A DNA stretch of 64,000 nt from Kineosporiaceae bacterium (GTDB lineage Bacteria; Actinomycetota; Actinomycetes; Actinomycetales; Kineosporiaceae). Shown here piece after piece: positions 59,818 to 64,000 of this stretch (positions within the stretch are counted from its first letter, which is position 1; the number at the start of each line of letters is the position of its first letter). The stretch is taken from contig JAEUJN010000107.1 of the NCBI GenBank assembly GCA_016794595.1, forward strand, positions 59,957 to 123,956. Reading direction: 5' to 3'. The translations under genes were made by a program, and so were the position numbers. The notes under the pieces were generated by a model. The model was not told where the DNA came from and did not search any database. It worked only from the letters and a program-made list of their open reading frames with translations.

Positions 59818-60735
59818 TCAGCCGGGCGACTGCGGGCGCAGGGTTCGGTTCTCGGCCGGTTCGGCGATCCGGGCCCGGAACGGGCTCGCCGGGTAGGTTC
59901 CCAGGATCCGGGTCTCCACCGAGAAGAACCCCAACTCCTCCAGTGCGAGAGCGAGCGAGACGTCCTTCGGGTGACCTTCGACGTCGGCGTAGAACTGGGT
60001 GGCGAAGAAGGTGCCCCCGAGCTGGTAGCTCTCGAGCTTGGTCATGTTGACCCCGTTGGTGGCGAACCCGCCCATCGCCTTGTAGAGGGCCGCCGGGACG
60101 TTGCGCACCCGGAAGACGAACGTGGTGATCATCGGGCCGTCGCCCGCCGGGTAGTCACGCGGTTCGCGAGCCAGCACCAGGAAGCGCGTGGTGTTGCGGT
60201 GCTCGTCCTCGACATCCTCGGCGAGGATCTCCAACCCGTAGAGCGAGGCAGCCAGGCGAGGCGAGAGCGCCGCCACCGACGGGTCGCCCAGCTCGGCCAC
60301 CTCACGGGCGGCCCCGGCGGTGTCGTCGGCCACGTGCGCGGTCCAGCCGTGCCTCCGGACGATCTTGCGGCACTGGGCCAGCCCGTGGATGTGACTGCGC
60401 ACGTGGCGGATGTCCTCGATCCGCGCGCCGGGCACAGCCATCAGCTGGAAGTGGATCGGCACGAAGTGCTCGCCGATGATGAACAGCCCCGACTCGGGCA
60501 GCAGGTGGTGGATGTCGGCCACCCGGCCGGCGATCGAGTTCTCGATCGGGATCATCGCGTACTCGGCCAACCCCGAGTCGACGGCCTCGAACGCGTCGTC
60601 GAAGGTCGGGCACGGCAACGGCGCGAACTCCGGGAACACCTCGCGGACGGCGGCGTCGGAGTTGGCGCCCGGTTCACCCTGGTAGGCCACGCGCACACGA
60701 TCCAGCCGCAGCGGGCCGGTGGTCGGTTCTGTCAC
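59818..60735 (-). CDS. pheA: Prephenate dehydratase
   Basis: 305 residues from GTG 60735. The catalytic domain has VAYQGEPGANSDAAVREVFP, YAMIPIENSIAGRV, HVRSHIHGLAQC and the signature NTTRFLVLAREP. The ACT regulatory domain has GGFATNGVNMTKLESYQLGGTFFATQFYADVEGH, binding phenylalanine for feedback inhibition. It converts prephenate to phenylpyruvate in phenylalanine synthesis. TACCCT lies eight bases upstream of the GTG. Confidence 0.97.
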   Translation of the reverse strand: MTEPTTGPLRLDRVRVAYQGEPGANSDAAVREVFPEFAPLPCPTFDDAFEAVDSGLAEYAMIPIENSIAGRVADIHHLLPESGLFIIGEHFVPIHFQLMAVPGARIEDIRHVRSHIHGLAQCRKIVRRHGWTAHVADDTAGAAREVAELGDPSVAALSPRLAASLYGLEILAEDVEDEHRNTTRFLVLAREPRDYPAGDGPMITTFVFRVRNVPAALYKAMGGFATNGVNMTKLESYQLGGTFFATQFYADVEGHPKDVSLALALEELGFFSVETRILGTYPASPFRARIAEPAENRTLRPQSPG

Positions 60736-60743
60736 GAGGACCC

Positions 60744-60749
60744 AGGGTA
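60744..60749 (-). promoter_or_regulatory. -10 element for leaderless pheA
   Basis: TACCCT on the minus strand, eight bases before GTG 60735. Confidence 0.4.
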
Positions 60750-60828
60750 CGACTCGCCCGATGGCCCGGGGGAACAGGGCTGAGCGGGCCGGTGTTGACC
60801 CGCTCGCCGACGGGGAGGGGAGAGCGCC

Positions 60829-61503
60829 GTGCGCGAGGCCTGGTTCGAGTTCACCCGCCAACGCGATCGCCTGCTCGAACTGGACTGTGCCGCCCTGGCC
60901 GGAACGCCGCTCGCGGATTTCACCGCCCAGCTGGACGCCGTGTGGCCGGCGCTGGAGCGTGCCCTGGGCGCGGCCGCTGAGCACCGGTCACCCGGTGGCG
61001 ACGACCCAGGGGTGAGCGGCCGGCTGGCCTTCGTCCTCGTGCCGGCCACCGTGCCACCGGAGGAGCTGATCGGGCGCCTCCACCTGGCCGGACGCGCCGG
61101 GCACCCCGGGTCGCGCGGAATCCTGGACCGCAACCACGGCGAGGCCGGCCTTGCCGGCTATCTGCCCATCGCCCGGGTGCACCTGCCGCCGGCGCCGGCG
61201 TACGCCGTCCTGGACGTCGAGCGCGGCGAGGAGTTCTGCTCGGTGGCCCCACGGGAGGCGCTGGTGAGCCTGGCGGCTCGGAACCGCAGCCCGCTGACCA
61301 TCACCGAGGGTCTGGCTGCTCAAGCGGTGGCGCCCGGGCTGCTGCAGCCGAACCGGTGCTTCTCGCTCGCCGGCTCGCGCCGGGGGGACAAGCGCGTCCC
61401 GGCGCTCTGGATCTCGAAGGGAGCCCCCAAGCTGGGGTGGTGCTGGGAGGGCAACCCGCACACCTGGCTGGGCACCGCCTCGGCCGCGGGGCGACTCGCC
61501 TGA
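60829..61503 (+). CDS. DUF5701 family protein
   Basis: 224 residues from GTG 60829 with a strong GGGAGGGGAG eight to nine bases upstream. It has AFVLVPATVPPEELIGRLHLAGRAGHPGSRGIL, LPIARVHLPPAPAYAVLDVERGEEFCSVAPREAL, ITEGLAAQAVAPGLLQPNRCFSLAGSRRGDKRVPALWISKGAPKLGWCWEGNPHTWLG. This is a conserved actinobacterial family of unknown function; the WCWEGNPHTWLG ending is characteristic. No membrane or signal segment is present. Confidence 0.85.
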   Translation: MREAWFEFTRQRDRLLELDCAALAGTPLADFTAQLDAVWPALERALGAAAEHRSPGGDDPGVSGRLAFVLVPATVPPEELIGRLHLAGRAGHPGSRGILDRNHGEAGLAGYLPIARVHLPPAPAYAVLDVERGEEFCSVAPREALVSLAARNRSPLTITEGLAAQAVAPGLLQPNRCFSLAGSRRGDKRVPALWISKGAPKLGWCWEGNPHTWLGTASAAGRLA

Positions 61504-61547
61504 TCGGACGAACCGGCACGGTCGGCAATTCGGTGACTCTTTGTATC

Positions 61548-61553
61548 TATAGT
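61548..61553 (+). promoter_or_regulatory. Possible -10 element of SGNH/PKD gene
   Basis: TATAGT in an unusually AT-rich patch (61526-61570), which also holds CTAT/ATAG repeats. No good -35 is 16-18 bp upstream. If used, it gives a 5' UTR of about 130 bases. Confidence 0.35.
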
Positions 61554-61689
61554 GTTACCGATAGTTGCAAGGTGCTAGGAAGAAGTCAGCGGTGAGGCGG
61601 GGGCCTGCGCCGCGGCGTCCTGGTCGACGCCCGCGTCCGAGTCGATCCTGATCTCCCGTCCTGCTCTCCCGATTGGCGGAAACACCCCC

Positions 61690-62874
61690 ATGCGCCGAAG
61701 CCTGCCCCACCTGTCCCTGCCCCTGACCGCGGTCCTCGGACTGGCCGGACTGGCCACCGGAACCGTGACGGCCACCACTGCCGACGCCGCCACCACGCAG
61801 TACGTGGCGATGGGCGACGCCTACGCCGGCGGAGAGGGCGCCCCCGCCGACCTGAGCGGCTTCGACGTCGACTCCGGCTCCTGCCACCGCACGGCCCTGG
61901 CCTGGCCGCGGCTGCTGGCGAGCGCCAAGGGGTTCTCGCTGGAGACCACCAAGAGCGGCCACACCACCACCTTCGCCGGTCACATCGCCTGCACCGACGC
62001 AGCCACCGACGGCCTGACGACCACCACCACCCAGGGCGAGCCGGCACAGCTCACCCAGATCGCCTCGATGTCCCCCAAGCCGCAGCTGGTCACGGTCATG
62101 GTGGGCGCGGCCGACGCCCGCCTGCGGTCGGTGCTCTGGGCCTGCCGCACCGAGACCGCCTGCCTGGAGGCCATCAGCGCCGCCCGCACGGTGACCCGCA
62201 CCAAGCTCCCGGCGCGGTTCGCCCGCACGTTCGCGCAGGTGAAGACCTCGACCAAGGCGCGGGTGATCGTCGTCGGCTACCCACAGTTCTACGCCTCGCC
62301 CTCCACCGCAGCGCTGAGCGAGTGCCCGGGCATCACCCTCAACCAGCTGGCCGAGTTGCGGGCCTACGCCGCCGATCTCGAGGCGGCGCTGACGGCGGGC
62401 GCCAAGGCGGCCGGCGTCGAGTTCGTCTCCACCCTCGACGTCACCCAGGGCCGCGAGCTGTGCACGGCCAACCCGCTGCTGAACGACGTCGTCCAGGACG
62501 GCGCAAGCCTGACCGCACAGTCCGGTCGTCCGACGGCGCTCGGGCAGTCCGCCCTGGCCAGCCGGGTGTCCAGCTACCTGACCCGCTACCCCAAGGCGCC
62601 CAACAAGGCGCCGACCGCCTCCTTCACCTTCCAGCGCAAGGCGGGTACGTCGAACCGGGTGATCCTCAACGCCGGCGCCTCCCGCGACCCCGACGGCATC
62701 ATCACGTCCTACACCTGGGTCGCCAACGGAAAGGTGATCGGCACCGGCAAGGTGCTGACCATCACGGTGCAGCGGGGCCGGACCCAGCGGGTGTACCTCA
62801 CCGTGAAGGACAACCGCGGGGCGACGGCCACCGTCCAACGGCTGGTCTCCCCCGCGAGCGCCGCTGTTCGCTGA
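61690..62874 (+). CDS. Secreted SGNH-like protein with PKD domain, nucleophile lost
   Basis: 394 residues. The signal peptide (SLPLTAVLGLAGLATGTVTATTADA) precedes an SGNH-hydrolase-like domain (about 33-300), where block I reads VAMGDAYAGGEGA. The family's GDSYSxGEG serine is Ala here, and the block III GGND is GAAD, so it should be inactive. A PKD-like domain follows (NKAPTASFTFQRK, SRDPDGIITSYTW, VYLTVKDNRGATAT). It is probably a binding or structural protein at the cell surface. No disulfide or anchor motif is seen. Confidence 0.85.
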   Translation: MRRSLPHLSLPLTAVLGLAGLATGTVTATTADAATTQYVAMGDAYAGGEGAPADLSGFDVDSGSCHRTALAWPRLLASAKGFSLETTKSGHTTTFAGHIACTDAATDGLTTTTTQGEPAQLTQIASMSPKPQLVTVMVGAADARLRSVLWACRTETACLEAISAARTVTRTKLPARFARTFAQVKTSTKARVIVVGYPQFYASPSTAALSECPGITLNQLAELRAYAADLEAALTAGAKAAGVEFVSTLDVTQGRELCTANPLLNDVVQDGASLTAQSGRPTALGQSALASRVSSYLTRYPKAPNKAPTASFTFQRKAGTSNRVILNAGASRDPDGIITSYTWVANGKVIGTGKVLTITVQRGRTQRVYLTVKDNRGATATVQRLVSPASAAVR

Positions 62875-62917
62875 TCGAGCTCAGCCCCGGCCCACCGGGC
62901 GTACGGCTCTTCCCTGG

Positions 62918-62952
62918 CGCCCCGTCGCGATCTCACCGATCGCGGCGGGGCG
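62918..62952. terminator. Terminator between convergent genes
   Basis: CGCCCCGTCGCGATC pairs with GATCGCGGCGGGGCG around a 5-base loop; the right arm covers the end of the tetR-type gene. Confidence 0.7.
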
Positions 62953-63541
62953 TCGTGCCGTTGCGCACCAGATCGGTCAGCTCGGCCATCGCGGCATCGG
63001 CCGCCGCGCGGTCACCGGTCGCGGCCAGCTCCAGCAGCACCCCTCGCGCCGCCCCCAGCGACAACCGGGCCAGCCGGACGGCGCGCTCCGGCTCGACCCC
63101 GCTGAGCTGGTAGGCACGGGCAAGGTCGTCGACCCAGCCGGTGGCCAGCCAGTGGCGCAGCGAGCCGGCGAACGGCGCGCCCTGGATCGCCAGCCCGGAC
63201 AGTTCGAAGAACAGCGGCGCGAAGACCTGAGCCCGGTCGGCCACGTGGTCCCAGAAGGCCCGGCCGGCCTCGAAAGGGTCGCTGTGCGCGGCCAGCACCT
63301 CCTCGAGCGCGGCTCGCTCGCCGCGTTCGACCGCCTCCACCACCGCGCTCAGCAGGCCCTCCCGCGAGCCGAAGTGATAGATCACCATCCGGTGGCTGGT
63401 GCCGAGCCCCGCGGCCAGGGTGCGCAGGCTGGTGTCGCCCACGCCGTGCTCGGCGAACCACCCGATGGCCCGGGCGAGCAGCGCCTCCCGCGGACCTGGG
63501 GTGTCCTGATCGCCGGACGGCTCGGCGCCCGACCCACTCAC
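62933..63541 (-). CDS. TetR-family transcriptional regulator
   Basis: 202 residues from GTG 63541. The HTH is ALLARAIGWFAEHGVGDTSLRTLAAGLGTSHRMVIYHFGSREGLLSAVVEAV, with the YHFGS recognition region typical of TetR. The ligand domain has no assignable family. Its start overlaps the SRPBCC gene stop (GTGA), so they are co-translated and the regulator may control that operon. Confidence 0.93.
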   Translation of the reverse strand: MSGSGAEPSGDQDTPGPREALLARAIGWFAEHGVGDTSLRTLAAGLGTSHRMVIYHFGSREGLLSAVVEAVERGERAALEEVLAAHSDPFEAGRAFWDHVADRAQVFAPLFFELSGLAIQGAPFAGSLRHWLATGWVDDLARAYQLSGVEPERAVRLARLSLGAARGVLLELAATGDRAAADAAMAELTDLVRNGTTPRRDR

Positions 63542-63999
63542 GCCGCCGTGCCCGATCCCTTGTCTGACCCCTTGCCTGACCCCTTGCCTGACCCCGTGTC
63601 CGATGTCGGGCCCTGACCGGACGTGGCCTGAACGCGCTCTGCCAACGCCCGCGCCTCGAGGTCCAGGTACTTGCGGGTCATCGCCCCGTAGAGCATCGCC
63701 GTCAGGCCGGCCAGCGGCCCGGACCAGGTCATCCGCAGGGTGATCGTCGACCCGCCGTCCTCGGTGGCCGTGACGATGTGGTCGGCGGTGCTGCCCACCC
63801 CCGGACGCCGCGACCGCCAGGTGAACGAGGTCCCCGGGTGCCAGTCGGTCACCACCCAGCGGGTTCGAGGCAGCCTCGGTTGATCGAGCACGTAGGCGGT
63901 TCCGGGCCCGATCGGGCCGGCGGCACCCTCGCGACGGCTGCTCGTCACGGTCGGCAGCCACTCCTGCCACTGGTCGAGGCCGGACAGCACCGCCCACAC
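63538..63999 (-). CDS. SRPBCC-family protein (5' partial)
   Basis: At least 153 residues; the start may be beyond the window. LSGLDQWQEWLPTVTSS, TRWVVTDWHPGTSFTWRSRRPGVGSTADHIVTATEDGGSTITLRMTWSGPLAGLTAMLYG is a polyketide-cyclase-like (START-fold) lipid- or aromatic-binding domain. The C-terminal tail contains a GSGKGSGKGSDKG repeat encoded by the 12-bp repeat at 63559-63594. Confidence 0.85.
   Translation of the reverse strand: MWAVLSGLDQWQEWLPTVTSSRREGAAGPIGPGTAYVLDQPRLPRTRWVVTDWHPGTSFTWRSRRPGVGSTADHIVTATEDGGSTITLRMTWSGPLAGLTAMLYGAMTRKYLDLEARALAERVQATSGQGPTSDTGSGKGSGKGSDKGSGTAA
63559..63594 (-). repeat. Three tandem 12-bp repeats
   Basis: Units CTTGTCTGACCC, CTTGCCTGACCC, CTTGCCTGACCC (+ strand), in frame in the SRPBCC gene tail. 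Confidence 0.85.
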
Positions 64000-64000
64000 C

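Noticed and set aside
1..64000. tRNA genes, rRNA, CRISPR array, complete insertion sequence
   Set aside because: I looked for T-loop GGTTCGA-type blocks, regular direct repeats with spacers and transposase motifs and found none that hold up.

Overview
The window is about 72% G+C chromosome from a free-living Actinomycetota. The evidence is GC-rich third codon positions, many GTG starts, a conservon-type CvnABCD cluster, a PafE/Bpa-like proteasome activator ending in GQYL, a DivIVA-like coiled-coil protein, an MptB-type mannosyltransferase, and DUF5926 and DUF5701 proteins. The genus cannot be fixed by eye; a Kineosporia/Kineococcus-like or other high-GC actinomycete fits. I see no tRNA, rRNA, CRISPR array, complete insertion sequence or prophage. 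Most of the sequence is ordinary, densely packed chromosome with many 4-base start/stop overlaps.

Layout. 1-10.9 kb: two tandem secreted tachylectin-like proteins (the first cut by the window edge), an alpha/beta hydrolase, a membrane patatin-like protein that overlaps a convergent flavoprotein, a diguanylate cyclase, a DNA-repair methyltransferase, a FUSC-like membrane protein and a lipase. 11.1-18.7 kb: a very large fused ABC exporter, then an operon of B12 uptake and cobinamide salvage (btuF-btuC-btuD-cbiZ) behind a recognisable cobalamin riboswitch. 18.8-25.1 kb: an SGNH lipoprotein, YjbQ and the CvnABCD GTPase/sensor operon. 25.1-34.4 kb: MobA-like protein, quinone oxidoreductase, a small unknown protein, AhpC/AhpF, a PLP enzyme divergent from the proteasome activator, a Cof-type HAD phosphatase and a GH26-like hydrolase. 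34.4-42.1 kb: DivIVA-like protein, GT4 glycosyltransferase, a stand-alone CBM48-like protein, a second HAD, serS and a lipid kinase.

42.1-44.2 kb is the most unusual region. A 41-residue secreted peptide gene, with its own ribosome binding site and a strong terminator, is divergent from an XRE-type regulator carrying TPR repeats. The 125 bp between them carries several TGTCA half-sites. This has the architecture of a peptide quorum-sensing cassette (RRNPP-like), and the predicted mature product could be as short as seven residues.

44.2-64 kb: a GDT1-type transporter; a group of mannolipid/cell-envelope genes (GT87, a membrane AlkP-fold-like protein, MptB-like, GT2); DUF5926; an anti-sigma-type ATPase; GDPD; an ECF sigma factor overlapping an alkylguanine methyltransferase; YceI; acetyltransferases; TrmL; a YdjM-like protein; an AAA ATPase; a GntR regulator coupled to a tiny membrane peptide; pheA; DUF5701; an SGNH/PKD protein with a lost nucleophile; and a TetR/SRPBCC pair.

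A recurring feature is a TANNNT hexamer 6-8 bases before a start codon that lacks a Shine-Dalgarno sequence. At least eleven genes show it, which suggests common leaderless transcription and helps fix several starts, including serS.
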